A stretch of 64,000 bases of DNA from Spirosoma pollinicola (GTDB taxonomy: Bacteria; Bacteroidota; Bacteroidia; Cytophagales; Spirosomataceae): the NCBI RefSeq assembly GCF_002831565.1, contig NZ_CP025096.1:1798001-1862000 (forward strand), read 5' to 3'. The notes beneath the pieces are model-generated. The model was not told where the DNA came from and made no database searches. It saw only the letters and a program-made list of their open reading frames with translations. Each line of letters begins with the position of its first letter. Position 1 is the stretch's first letter. Of the stretch, positions 19,766-28,763 are shown piece after piece. A program made the position numbers and the translations under genes.

Positions 19766-19773
19766 TTTTTATT

Positions 19774-19781
19774 TACCTTTG
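19774..19781 (+). promoter_or_regulatory. -7 promoter element of the rplU-rpmA operon
   Basis: TACCTTTG, identical to the tRNA-Glu -7 box, 31 bp before the rplU start. Confidence 0.65.
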
Positions 19782-19811
19782 CACCCTCATTTCCAATTTC
19801 ATACAAAACAC

Positions 19812-20129
19812 ATGTACGCAATCGTAGAGATCGCAGGACAGCAATTCAAGATCCAGAAAGGTCGCCATATCTATACCCACCGGTTAGAAGGCGATGTGGA
19901 CGCTGTACTTGCCTCCGACAAGGTGAAGGTTCTCCTTGTTGATAACGAAGGGAGCATTACCGTTGGTGCTCCAACTGTCGCAGGAGCGACAGTATCGGCA
20001 AAAATTCTTGAGCACCTGAAAGGTGAGAAAGTTATCATTTTCAAGAAGAAACGCCGGAAAGGATACAAAAAGAAAAACGGCCACCGTCAGTATTTGACGA
20101 AGGTCATGATCGAAGACATAACTCTATAA
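19812..20129 (+). CDS. rplU: 50S ribosomal protein L21
   Basis: 105 residues beginning MYAIVEIAGQQFKIQKGRHIYTHRL, the standard L21 start, and ending in the basic RNA-binding part KKKRRKGYKKKNGHRQYLTKVMIEDI. A component of the large ribosomal subunit that contacts 23S rRNA. I chose ATG 19812; an upstream in-frame ATG at 19779 lies within the promoter element and is therefore untranslated. It is paired with rpmA, as in nearly all bacteria. Confidence 0.97.
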   Translation: MYAIVEIAGQQFKIQKGRHIYTHRLEGDVDAVLASDKVKVLLVDNEGSITVGAPTVAGATVSAKILEHLKGEKVIIFKKKRRKGYKKKNGHRQYLTKVMIEDITL

Positions 20130-20210
20130 TAGTAGTAAGTTGTACGACGTAAGTATCAATTTATAGTTGAACTTACTACTTGTAAACTTACCACTTACTA
20201 ACTTCCATAG
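20130..20210. repeat. Heptamer-repeat hairpin between rplU and rpmA
   Basis: The left part carries units ending in GTAAG (TAGTAAG, ACGTAAG), and the right part carries the reverse form (ACTTACTAC, ACTTACC, ACTTACT). Arms GTAGTAAGT and ACTTACTAC pair. The spacer sits inside a ribosomal protein operon and would fold in the mRNA. Confidence 0.55.
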
Positions 20211-20216
20211 GAAAAA

Positions 20217-20495
20217 ATGGCACACAAGAAAGGTGTAGGTAGTTCCAGAAACGGCCGCGATTCGCATAGCAAGCGTCTGGGCGTTAAATTGTTCGGCGGT
20301 CAAACGGCCATTGCCGGCAACATCATCATCCGCCAGCGCGGTACGAAACACCACCCCGGCAAGAACGTGGGTTGTGGTAAAGATTATACGCTGTTCGCTC
20401 TGGTAGCGGGCACCGTGAAATTCCGTCCGGGTCGGGATAACCGCTCGTACGTGGATATCATCCCGGCAGAAATAGCAGCTCCTGTAGCTGCGTAA
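20217..20495 (+). CDS. rpmA: 50S ribosomal protein L27
   Basis: 92 residues starting [24 protein letters not shown], the L27 N-terminus that reaches the peptidyl-transferase centre. There is no Firmicutes-type cleavable N-terminal extension. [21 protein letters not shown] is also conserved. Length is normal. Co-transcribed with rplU; GGAAAA precedes the start, and a terminator follows at 20532. Confidence 0.97.
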   Translation: MAHKKGVGSSRNGRDSHSKRLGVKLFGGQTAIAGNIIIRQRGTKHHPGKNVGCGKDYTLFALVAGTVKFRPGRDNRSYVDIIPAEIAAPVAA

Positions 20496-20531
20496 ACCTA
20501 TCAGTTTTTAAAACATAATAGGTTTGATAAG

Positions 20532-20567
20532 AAAACCCCGTTTAACGATTGTTGAATGGGGTTTTTT
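20532..20567 (+). terminator. Terminator of rplU-rpmA
   Basis: AAAACCCC pairs with GGGGTTTT around an imperfect upper stem (GTTTAAC with GTTGAAT), followed by a T7 run. Confidence 0.85.
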
Positions 20568-20600
20568 TGTGTAGAAAAACTAAAAAAACAACCCGGCTGT

Positions 20601-20608
20601 TACGTTTG
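20601..20608 (+). promoter_or_regulatory. -7 promoter element before nfu
   Basis: TACGTTTG fits TAnnTTTG, 47 bp before the ATG. Confidence 0.55.
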
Positions 20609-20654
20609 TACCAATGCCGGTCGATGCGCCGGTTAACTGAAAACTTTCCTGACA

Positions 20655-21257
20655 ATGAATCCTACGCTAAGCCGTCCCGTATCCATCTTTACGGAAGGAA
20701 GCCCCAACCCGAACTCCATGAAGTTCGTCGTTAATTTTGAACTCGTGCCCGACGGGCTGTCCTTCGATTATGCCACCGCTGGCGATGCGCTGCTCGACGG
20801 AAAAGCATCGCCCCTGGCCGTAGCTTTGTTTGGGTTTGACTTCGTGCGCCGTGTATTTATTTCGGGCAACTTTGTTACGGTTACCAAGGATGACGAAACC
20901 GATTGGGATGAGGTGTTGCTTGAGGTAAAGTTCTTTCTGAAAGACTACTTTGGTGAGCAGAAGCCTGTTTTCTCGCAACGGACCGTAGACACCAATACGA
21001 CCAAACTGGATATGGATTCTGAGACCGTCCAGAAAATCAAAGCGGTTCTGGATCAATATATCAAACCCGCCGTTGAGTCGGATGGGGGCGCTATTAGCTT
21101 CTATTCTTTCGATGAGCCAAGCGGCACCGTGAAGGTCTTGTTACAGGGTTCTTGCAGTGGTTGTCCATCATCTACGCTAACCCTAAAATCGGGTATCGAA
21201 AATCTGCTGACCCGGTTGGTGCCGGAAGTAAAGTTAGTAGAAGCCGAAGGTGTGTAA
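20655..21257 (+). CDS. Nfu/NifU-type iron-sulfur scaffold protein
   Basis: 200 residues with two domains: an Nfu N-terminal domain (SIFTEGSPNPNSMKFVVNFEL, about 10-95) and a C-terminal NifU domain (about 120-198) with the cluster-binding CxxC in GSCSGCPSSTLTL. It carries or assembles 4Fe-4S clusters and passes them to target enzymes in the cytoplasm. The architecture is that of Nfu1-type proteins. Monocistronic: own promoter and own terminator. Confidence 0.93.
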   Translation: MNPTLSRPVSIFTEGSPNPNSMKFVVNFELVPDGLSFDYATAGDALLDGKASPLAVALFGFDFVRRVFISGNFVTVTKDDETDWDEVLLEVKFFLKDYFGEQKPVFSQRTVDTNTTKLDMDSETVQKIKAVLDQYIKPAVESDGGAISFYSFDEPSGTVKVLLQGSCSGCPSSTLTLKSGIENLLTRLVPEVKLVEAEGV

Positions 21258-21282
21258 AGATTAATAGAGAATCAAGTGTTAG

Positions 21283-21322
21283 ACACCGTTACAGTAACCA
21301 GAACAAGTTACTGTAACGGTGT
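21283..21322. terminator. Inverted repeat after nfu
   Basis: Perfect 16-bp arms 21283-21298 and 21307-21322 with an 8-nt loop. The T-tract is weak (GGTTTTCG), so termination is likely but not certain. Confidence 0.65.
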
Positions 21323-21505
21323 TCTGGTTTTCGTCCAGCTTATGAAGCGGCAGGAACGTTCGGTAGCGACTATATATCAGATAGATATCCTGACTAGTAC
21401 AATTAACCGTTTACCGCTAAATCAAAATAAATTCGATTTTAGTAAACCTCGCTCACAGAATCACGTTTACTTTGCAATTCACTCTGCCATTCTACCCGTG
21501 ACTGC

Positions 21506-22927
21506 ATGAAGTATTCGCATATAATTGCCTCAATTTTATTCTGTTCAACAACCAGTTTTGCCCAAAATTTACTCGGTATTTCGACCAGTCGGTATGGTGG
21601 AACTAACCGACTTTATATCAACCCGGCCCTGGCGGCCGATTCGCCTTCCAAATTTTACCTGAACGTTTTTACGGGCAACGGCCACGTCGATAATGACTAC
21701 GTACGATACCAAGCTCCTTTTTCGCTGGCACGTCTGATTACGGGAACGGTGCCGGCACAATACAAAAGCGCCGATGGTTCGCTTCGCTTTGCTTCCGATT
21801 ATACAAAGGAAATGTTGGATGGCAGCCCTAAAAATGGGACGATCTGGGGCGAAGTGCGCGGGCCGTCCTTTTTAATTAAAACCAGCGACCGGGGGGCATT
21901 TGCGGTAACTACACGCTTTCGGGCAGTGGGACAGGTTCTGAATGCGTCAGAACCATTGTTGTCGGCTATGCGGGCGAGTTTGAATGATGGTGCTTTCTAC
22001 AGCGTTCCCAGCAACGATAACAAGTTTAGCGCCAACACGAATACCTATGCTGAAGTGGGGTTGACCTATGCGGGCACTATTCTGGAAGGCGATGGGCGAA
22101 AACTTCTTCTGGGTGCAACAGCAAAGTTTCTGTTAGGGTATAATGCCCAGCAGTTAATCAATAGAGGACTAAATTATCGCATTGTACCAGATCCCGCCAA
22201 TGCAAGTTCGGCAATTCTGGAGGTTAATAAATTAGATGCGTCGCTTGCCTATACAACTTTTTTGCAAAACCGAAGCCTGAATCCACAAACGTTGTTTAAT
22301 GCCAATGCACCGGGCAAAGGACTGGGTGTTGACATTGGCCTAACCTATATTGATCAGCCCGACGAGTATAGCCCAACGCTGCAACTAGGCGCGGCTATTA
22401 CTGATATTGGCGGGCTTACCTACACAGGACCAAAATATAACTATACCGATATTGGAGCTAATCCTGCACAATTTCGCCCTACTGACTTTAATAAAATCAG
22501 CGGGCCACAAGCCATTGCCGAAGTCATTCAGACAAAATTAAATACAGGCCGCACCCCGGATAGCCAACGCTTTAACGCAGGCTTACCTACTTCCTTAAAC
22601 CTGAGTGCCGATTATCAGTTACCGGATGGTTTAGGCATAAACCTGACCTATTTAAAAGACCTTCGCTCGGTGGAGGCAACCGCAATTCATCAGCCAACAC
22701 TACTGGCTATAACGCCCCGTTATGACGCTCGTTGGCTTAGCCTGGCCGTTCCGCTGGCTTATCTGAATGGCGGGTTTACGGCAGGGGCTTCTGTTCGGGT
22801 AGGGCCGGGATGGCTTGGTTCCGATAATATACTTGGCCTGCTGGGTAATAGCTCTAATTCTATTAAACCACGCGGACTGGATATTTACCTGGGGGTAGCT
22901 TTCGGGATTGGGCAGGTGGAGAAATAA
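21506..22927 (+). CDS. DUF5723 family secreted protein
   Basis: 473 residues with a signal peptide (MKYSHIIASILFCSTTSFAQ). The mature protein starts NLLGISTSRYGGTNRLYINPALAADS, typical of DUF5723, a Bacteroidota family that resembles PorV/FadL-type beta-barrel outer membrane proteins: SPSKFYLNVFTGNGHVDN, GLGVDIGLTYIDQP, LGLGAAITDIGGL-like strands, and a glycine-rich C-terminus (YLGVAFGIGQVEK). Function is unknown. Divides from recG by a repeat spacer. Confidence 0.8.
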   Translation: MKYSHIIASILFCSTTSFAQNLLGISTSRYGGTNRLYINPALAADSPSKFYLNVFTGNGHVDNDYVRYQAPFSLARLITGTVPAQYKSADGSLRFASDYTKEMLDGSPKNGTIWGEVRGPSFLIKTSDRGAFAVTTRFRAVGQVLNASEPLLSAMRASLNDGAFYSVPSNDNKFSANTNTYAEVGLTYAGTILEGDGRKLLLGATAKFLLGYNAQQLINRGLNYRIVPDPANASSAILEVNKLDASLAYTTFLQNRSLNPQTLFNANAPGKGLGVDIGLTYIDQPDEYSPTLQLGAAITDIGGLTYTGPKYNYTDIGANPAQFRPTDFNKISGPQAIAEVIQTKLNTGRTPDSQRFNAGLPTSLNLSADYQLPDGLGINLTYLKDLRSVEATAIHQPTLLAITPRYDARWLSLAVPLAYLNGGFTAGASVRVGPGWLGSDNILGLLGNSSNSIKPRGLDIYLGVAFGIGQVEK

Positions 22928-22929
22928 GG

Positions 22930-23050
22930 GAGGTGAGTGAAATGAGTTGAGTAAGTTGAGTGAGTGGAATAGGTGAAGCGGATAGGAGCTTACTTCACTT
23001 ACTCTACCTACTCAACTCACTTCACATACTCCACCAACTCTACTCACTTT
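22930..23050. repeat. Degenerate short-tandem-repeat hairpin before recG
   Basis: Left arm (about 22932-22980) is purine-rich with repeated GAGT units (GAGTGAAAT, GAGTT, GAGTAAGTT, GAGTGGAAT). The right arm (about 22990-23048) is the pyrimidine-rich complement (CTTCACTTACTCTACC, TACTCAACTCACTTCAC). The arms can pair over a long imperfect stem around GGATAGGAGCTTAC. Units drift around 7 bp. Confidence 0.65.
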
Positions 23051-23062
23051 CGGCAGAAATGC

Positions 23063-23070
23063 GTAATTTT
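23063..23070 (+). promoter_or_regulatory. -7 promoter element that decides the recG start
   Basis: TAATTTTG fits TAnnTTTG. It lies 4 bp after an in-frame ATG (23059) and 55 bp before the ATG at 23125, so translation should begin at 23125. Confidence 0.5.
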
Positions 23071-23124
23071 GATCAGATCCTGCCCAGAAACCCGGATATA
23101 GTATTTGTCCACAATGGGACTGTT

Positions 23125-25233
23125 ATGACCGAACGAGCTACTTTTTTCGATACACCGCTACTTTATCTGAAAGGGTTAGGGCCGCAGCGGACCGAACTGC
23201 TCAACAAGGAGTTGAATATGTTCACCTATGGCGACCTGATTCAATACTACCCCTTTCGGTATGACGATCGAACCCGCTACTACACAATCAGCGAGTTGAT
23301 GGATTCGATGCCATCAGCACAGATTCGTGGACGAATTCGCGATTGGTATCTGGAGGGAGAAGGCCCAAAGAAGCGCCTGGTCGCTACATTTTCTGATGGG
23401 ACAGGTTCCATGAGCCTGGTTTGGTTTCAGAGTATAACCTACCTGGAAAAAGCACTCCGGCGTGAAGGCGAGTACATTGTTTACGGAAAACCTCAATCCT
23501 TTAACGGGCAGTTCAGTATCGTTCATCCGGAATTGGAAAATGCCAATACCGCTTCTGAAAACGAGCCGGGTTTGTTTCCGGTTTATAACCTTACCGAAAA
23601 ACTCCGCAAGCGTCATCTGGATAGCAAAGTGCTTGGGAAAGCGATGCGTATATTGCTTGAGCAATCCTGGGCGCATATTCACGAAACCCTGCCCGACTTT
23701 CTTATCCAGCAATATCGGCTGATCGGGAAGCGGGAGGCAATGTGGAATATTCACCTGCCTCAAAATCAGGGCTGGCTGAAACAGGCCCAACGGCGGCTGA
23801 AATTTGAAGAGTTATTCTACAATCAACTGCGACTGATCAAGAATAAACTCATTCAGAAAGAGGAGTTTCCGGGACAGATTTTCCGGGACACGTCGCTAAT
23901 GAAGCATTTCTACAAAGAACTGTTGCCGTTTGAATTGACGGGTGCTCAGCAGCGGGTTATCAAAGAAGTTTATGCTGATTTTCTGACGGGTAAGCAGATG
24001 AACCGCCTTTTGCAGGGCGATGTGGGCAGTGGTAAAACCATCGTGGCCTTCATTGCCTGTTTGATGGCTATTGGCAATGGCGCTCAGGCCTGCCTGATGG
24101 CACCAACCGAAATTCTGGCCGATCAGCACTACAACGGGCTCAAGCCTTTTGCCGATGCAATGGGGTTGAACCTGGGGATTTTGACAGGATCAACCAATAA
24201 AAAACGTCGGGTTGTGCTTCATGAGGAGCTGCAATCGGGTAAAATGCATATTCTGGTTGGAACCCACGCGCTGCTCGAAGATGCGGTTCAGTACAAAAAC
24301 CTGGGCCTGTGCATCATCGACGAACAACACCGTTTTGGTGTAGCACAGCGGGCTAAACTCTGGCGTAAAAACGAGACTGTACCGCCACATATTCTGGTCA
24401 TGACGGCCACACCCATACCGCGAACACTGGCAATGACCCTTTATGGAAACCTCGATGTATCGACCATCGATGAGTTGCCAAAAGGAAGAAAACCCATCAA
24501 AACGGTACACAAATACGATAAGCACCGTGCCGAAGTGTTCGGGTTTATGCGGCAGCAGATCGAACTTGGTCGGCAGGTATATGTCGTATATCCGCTGATC
24601 GAGGAATCGGAAAAACTGGATTACAAAGACCTGATGGATGGCTTTGAGAGTATGCAGCGGGCTTTTCCCCGACCGAAGTATGAGATTGGCATGCTGCACG
24701 GCAAGATGCTGGCCTACGAAAAAGACGACGAGATGAAGCGGTTTCTGAAACAGGAAACCCAGATTCTGGTGGCGACTACTGTAATTGAAGTGGGCGTTAA
24801 CGTGCCCAATGCCAGTGTTATGGTCATTGAAAGTGCCGAGCGATTTGGCCTCTCGCAGTTGCACCAGTTGCGTGGTCGGGTAGGGCGGGGTTCCGACCAG
24901 TCGTACTGTATTATGATGACGGGATACAAACTCAGCAGTGATACCCGTACTCGACTCGAAACAATGGTGCGTACCAATAACGGCTTTGAGATTGCCGATG
25001 TAGACCTTCAACTGCGCGGTCCCGGCGATTTGTCGGGTACGCAACAAAGCGGTGTTATGGATTTAATGATTGCCGATCTGGCTAAAGACGGGGCCATTCT
25101 GGCTGCTGCCCGTGAATCAGCACAAGCTATTCTGACTGAAGACCCTGAACTCTTGTTGCCCCAACATGCTCCCATCCGTAACCACGTCGATAACCTGAAA
25201 CAGACAGAAAACAACTGGGGAAGAATTTCATAA
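23125..25233 (+). CDS. recG: ATP-dependent DNA helicase RecG
   Basis: 702 residues. RecG reverses stalled replication forks and branch-migrates Holliday junctions. It has the N-terminal wedge/OB domain (FFDTPLLYLKGLGPQR ... IRGRIRDWYLEGEG), Walker A LLQGDVGSGKT, DEQH box in CIIDEQHRFGVAQR, motif III MTATPIPRTLA, and C-terminal helicase motifs VGVNVPNASVMVIESAERFGLSQLHQLRGRVGRG. I chose the ATG at 23125 because RecG usually starts just before FFDTP, the resulting length fits E. coli RecG, and a promoter box lies inside the longer frame. ATGs at 23059 and earlier are alternatives. Confidence 0.95.
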   Translation: MTERATFFDTPLLYLKGLGPQRTELLNKELNMFTYGDLIQYYPFRYDDRTRYYTISELMDSMPSAQIRGRIRDWYLEGEGPKKRLVATFSDGTGSMSLVWFQSITYLEKALRREGEYIVYGKPQSFNGQFSIVHPELENANTASENEPGLFPVYNLTEKLRKRHLDSKVLGKAMRILLEQSWAHIHETLPDFLIQQYRLIGKREAMWNIHLPQNQGWLKQAQRRLKFEELFYNQLRLIKNKLIQKEEFPGQIFRDTSLMKHFYKELLPFELTGAQQRVIKEVYADFLTGKQMNRLLQGDVGSGKTIVAFIACLMAIGNGAQACLMAPTEILADQHYNGLKPFADAMGLNLGILTGSTNKKRRVVLHEELQSGKMHILVGTHALLEDAVQYKNLGLCIIDEQHRFGVAQRAKLWRKNETVPPHILVMTATPIPRTLAMTLYGNLDVSTIDELPKGRKPIKTVHKYDKHRAEVFGFMRQQIELGRQVYVVYPLIEESEKLDYKDLMDGFESMQRAFPRPKYEIGMLHGKMLAYEKDDEMKRFLKQETQILVATTVIEVGVNVPNASVMVIESAERFGLSQLHQLRGRVGRGSDQSYCIMMTGYKLSSDTRTRLETMVRTNNGFEIADVDLQLRGPGDLSGTQQSGVMDLMIADLAKDGAILAAARESAQAILTEDPELLLPQHAPIRNHVDNLKQTENNWGRIS

Positions 25234-25245
25234 TTATACGCTCTT

Positions 25246-25297
25246 ACAAAACGCCGTACGTTCATGCAGATTGCCTGCAGGAAGTACGGCGTTTTGT
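25246..25297 (+). terminator. Terminator-like hairpin after recG
   Basis: ACAAAACGCCGTAC pairs with GTACGGCGTTTTGT, with an upper stem TGCAG/CTGCA. It lies 12 bp past the recG stop; GTTTTGT follows the core stem. Confidence 0.8.
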
Positions 25298-25463
25298 GAA
25301 ACTGCATTCTAAGTAAAATATAAGTATACGAAACATATATAAGTTGTATAATATCAACATTTAATGTTAAAATAAACTAGGTATTGGGTAGAAATGAATA
25401 AGTAAAAATATGAATTGGAATGGCTTTAACTTGTAATTAATATACGTTAATTACTCGTTTACC

Positions 25464-28400
25464 ATGCTAAAACAATTTACTCAACCGGAGAGCTTCTTTT
25501 TACGAAAAAGAACCTCTCCATCTAATGCAGCCTGGTCTCGGCGAACTGCGTTCTTCTCTCTGATTTTGTTCAGCCTGTGCTGTTCTGTCGGAGCGTTCGC
25601 ACAGTCGAAAGTATCAGGAAAAGTCGTCGACGCTCAGGGATTGGCCCTCCCTGGTGTCAGTATTGTGGTGAAAGGCACTACTACAGGGACAGTTTCTTCG
25701 GCGGAGGGCGATTACAGTTTGAATCTGGCCAGGGGAAACGAAACGCTTGTGTTCTCCTACATTGGCTTTATGAGCCAGGAAGTAGCAGCCGCTAACAAAA
25801 CTACCATTAATATTACGCTGGCTTCAGACGACAAAATGTTGAATGAAGTGGTAGTTGTGGGTTACGGAGAGCAGAAGAAAGAAACTGTAACGGGGGCCGT
25901 TGCCACTGTGAAGGGCTCTGACCTGGTTAAATCACCGGCTATGAACCTGACTAATTCGATTGCGGGTCGGATGCCGGGTGTTGTAGCCACAAACTCCAGT
26001 GGACAACCTGGAAATGACGGTTCAGCCATTCGTATCCGGGGCTCAAACACGTTAGGAAACAACGACGCCCTGATCGTAATTGATGGGGTTCCGGCTCGGG
26101 CCGGGGGTATCGACCGGCTTAATCCTGCCGATATCGAAAGTATGTCGGTCCTGAAAGATGCTTCGGCAGCCATTTATGGCTCACGGGCGGCCAACGGGGT
26201 TATTCTGGTCACCACCAAGCGGGGTAAGACCGGCAAGCCCGAATTGTCCTACAGCTTCAACCAAGGCTTTGCGCAGCCAACGGTGATTCCTAAAATGGCG
26301 AACGCGGCCGAATATGCACAGTTGAATAATGAAATCAATCTGTACAATATCCCCTCTCAGTATTGGAAAGATGCCAATGTTGCTTTCAACAAAACCGGAA
26401 GTTATACATTACCCGACGGCTCGATTGCCAAAGCGGCTTTCACCCCGGATGACGTTAAAAAGTTTCAGGATGGGTCTGATCCCTGGGCACATCCCAATAC
26501 GGATTGGTTCGGTGCAGCTCTGAAAACCTGGTCTCCTCAGTCGCGGCACACGCTGCAACTGGTGGGTGGTTCGGAAAACATCAAATACCTCACCTCTGTG
26601 AACTACCAGAATCAGGATGGCTACTACAAAAACTCGGCAACGGGCTATAAGCAGTACGACTTCCGCATGAACCTGGACGCCAAGGTTAGTAAGTATATCA
26701 ATACCGTTGTGGGTGTTGTCGGTCGTCAGGAAAATCGGTTCAATCCAACTGTAGCACCAGGAGATATCTTTCGGATGCTGATGCGGGGCTATCCCAACAA
26801 GCCAGCGTTCTGGCCGAGTGGTCAGCCTGCTCCCGATATTGAGAACGGCCAGCAGCCGGTACTGGTTACCACGAGTGCCACGGGTTACGATAAGGACACC
26901 CGCTACTATCTGCAAAGCAACGCCAGTGTGAACATCACTAACCCCTGGATACCGGGTCTGAAGTTAACCGGTAGTGTGGCGCTTGATAAATACCTTCAAC
27001 AGGGAAAAACCTGGCAAACCCCCTGGTTTGTTTATAGCTGGGATTATACGTCCTACGATGCCGACAAGCAACCATTGCTACAGCGTGTACAGAAAGGACC
27101 TGCTCAGGCAACGCTCAATGAGTACACCAACGATCAGTTCAACTCGCTGTTATCGGGCTTGTTAACATACGACCACGTATTTGCCAGTAATCACGCTGTA
27201 ACAATACTGGCTGGTATTACCAAAGAGCAATCGAATTCCAACGGCTTCTCGGCCTATCGGAAGTATTTCTCGTCGACGGCTATCGACCAGTTGTTTGCGG
27301 GTGGTAGTGCCGAGAAAAACAGCAATACGACGGCGGCCTGGCAGCGGGCTCGTATGAGCTATTTTGGTCGGGCAGCGTATAACTACAAAGAGAAGTACAT
27401 TGCTGAATTCCTGTGGCGGTATGATGGATCGTATATGTTCCCGGCATCGAGCCGGTGGGGTTTCTTCCCCGGCGTAACGGCGGGCTGGCGTGTTTCGGAA
27501 GAAGATTTCTTCAAGAAAGCGTTGCCAGCAGTAAGTTCGCTGAAACTGCGGGCCTCATGGGGTCAGTTGGGGAATGATCAGGTATACTTTAACAATACTC
27601 TGCGCGAGTATGATTACCTGCCAACCTATGCCTATGGTGATGCTGCCAACTCAGCTTTCGGTTATGTAACAGGTGGTCAGGTCTCGCAAACGCTATATGA
27701 AAATGGCGTGCCAAATACCAAATTAACGTGGGAAGTAGCTAACAACTCTGACATCGGTCTGGAAGGTTCGTTGTTCAATGGTAAAGTATTCTTCGAATTC
27801 GACGTATTCCAAAACAAGCGGTCGAACATCCTATGGCGTCAAAGTGCGTCCATTCCACAAACAACAGGAGCTACCTTACCCGCAACGAACATTGGTCGTG
27901 TTACCAACAAAGGGTATGAGTTCCGGGTGGGCTACAATGGACAGGCTGGTGAGTTGAAATACAACGTGAGTGTGAACGGCGGGTATGCCAAGAACACGAT
28001 TACGTTCTGGGATGAAGTGCCGGGTGCACCCGAATGGCAGCGCTCGACAGGTAAGCCTATCCCTAGCGATGTAAACAACCCTAACAACGCCAATGGTACG
28101 CTCTTGTATCAATATGACGGCATTTTTTCTACTCAGGCTGATATCGACGCCAATAAACTGGACTACAGCGGAGTTGGCGCGAGCTTGCTACGGCCTGGCG
28201 ATATGAAACTGAAGGACATTGATGGAAATGGCAAAATTGATGGCAACGACCGGGTACGTAATGACCGCAACAACCAACCTCGTTTTCAGGGTGGTTTCAA
28301 CGCAAGTCTCCGCTATCGGAATTTTGACTTTAGTCTGTTGGTGCAAGCGTCAACGGGTGGTCAGATCTTCCTGCAAACCGAGTCGGGTACGATTGGTAAC

Positions 28401-28745
28401 TTCCTGCAATACAGCTATGATCACCGCTGGACGGTAGACAACCCAAGCACGGTTGATCCTCGTATTGTAGACCGCAGTAACCAGTATTTCTCCAACGGCA
28501 CCAGCTACTGGCTGAAAAGCACCGATTATGTCCGGTTGAAAAACGTTGAACTTGGCTATACACTGCCAGGTACAATTGGCAAAAAGATTGGCTTGAGCAG
28601 TCTGCGCATTTACGTGAATGGGCTTAACCTCGCAACCTACGCTCCGGCTATGAAAGGGCTATTCGATCCTGAGTCGACCAGCGGCAGTGCACAGTATTAT
28701 CCCCAGGCGCGGGTGATCAACACGGGTGTATCACTTAGTTTCTAA
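25464..28745 (+). CDS. SusC/RagA family TonB-dependent outer-membrane transporter (copy 1)
   Basis: 1093 residues. A long signal peptide ends near GAFAQ. It is followed by a carboxypeptidase-regulatory-like domain (KVSGKVVDAQGLALPGVSIVVKG, about 50-125), the plug (YGEQKKETVTGAVATVKGSDL ... IRIRGSNTLGNNDALIVIDGVPARAG ... AIYGSRAANGVILVTTKRGK, about 133-255), and the 22-strand barrel. The barrel imports ligands bound by its SusD partner, using TonB energy. It is the first gene of a tandemly duplicated susC-susD unit. Bases 28262-28477 are identical to 33782-33997 in copy 2. No glycosidase, sigma/anti-sigma pair or hybrid sensor lies nearby, so the ligand cannot be inferred. Confidence 0.95.
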   Translation: MLKQFTQPESFFLRKRTSPSNAAWSRRTAFFSLILFSLCCSVGAFAQSKVSGKVVDAQGLALPGVSIVVKGTTTGTVSSAEGDYSLNLARGNETLVFSYIGFMSQEVAAANKTTINITLASDDKMLNEVVVVGYGEQKKETVTGAVATVKGSDLVKSPAMNLTNSIAGRMPGVVATNSSGQPGNDGSAIRIRGSNTLGNNDALIVIDGVPARAGGIDRLNPADIESMSVLKDASAAIYGSRAANGVILVTTKRGKTGKPELSYSFNQGFAQPTVIPKMANAAEYAQLNNEINLYNIPSQYWKDANVAFNKTGSYTLPDGSIAKAAFTPDDVKKFQDGSDPWAHPNTDWFGAALKTWSPQSRHTLQLVGGSENIKYLTSVNYQNQDGYYKNSATGYKQYDFRMNLDAKVSKYINTVVGVVGRQENRFNPTVAPGDIFRMLMRGYPNKPAFWPSGQPAPDIENGQQPVLVTTSATGYDKDTRYYLQSNASVNITNPWIPGLKLTGSVALDKYLQQGKTWQTPWFVYSWDYTSYDADKQPLLQRVQKGPAQATLNEYTNDQFNSLLSGLLTYDHVFASNHAVTILAGITKEQSNSNGFSAYRKYFSSTAIDQLFAGGSAEKNSNTTAAWQRARMSYFGRAAYNYKEKYIAEFLWRYDGSYMFPASSRWGFFPGVTAGWRVSEEDFFKKALPAVSSLKLRASWGQLGNDQVYFNNTLREYDYLPTYAYGDAANSAFGYVTGGQVSQTLYENGVPNTKLTWEVANNSDIGLEGSLFNGKVFFEFDVFQNKRSNILWRQSASIPQTTGATLPATNIGRVTNKGYEFRVGYNGQAGELKYNVSVNGGYAKNTITFWDEVPGAPEWQRSTGKPIPSDVNNPNNANGTLLYQYDGIFSTQADIDANKLDYSGVGASLLRPGDMKLKDIDGNGKIDGNDRVRNDRNNQPRFQGGFNASLRYRNFDFSLLVQASTGGQIFLQTESGTIGNFLQYSYDHRWTVDNPSTVDPRIVDRSNQYFSNGTSYWLKSTDYVRLKNVELGYTLPGTIGKKIGLSSLRIYVNGLNLATYAPAMKGLFDPESTSGSAQYYPQARVINTGVSLSF

Positions 28746-28763
28746 CCGATCAATCAACATAGT

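Noticed and set aside
21276-21509. 77-codon plus-strand frame after nfu
   Set aside because: Begins in the nfu inverted repeat and has no coding character; it overlaps the DUF5723 start.
22930-23050. CRISPR array
   Set aside because: Units are 7-9 bp, degenerate and folded into a hairpin; there are no spacers of constant length.
24190-25047. 285-codon minus-strand frame inside recG
   Set aside because: Antisense shadow of the helicase motifs; no signal of its own.
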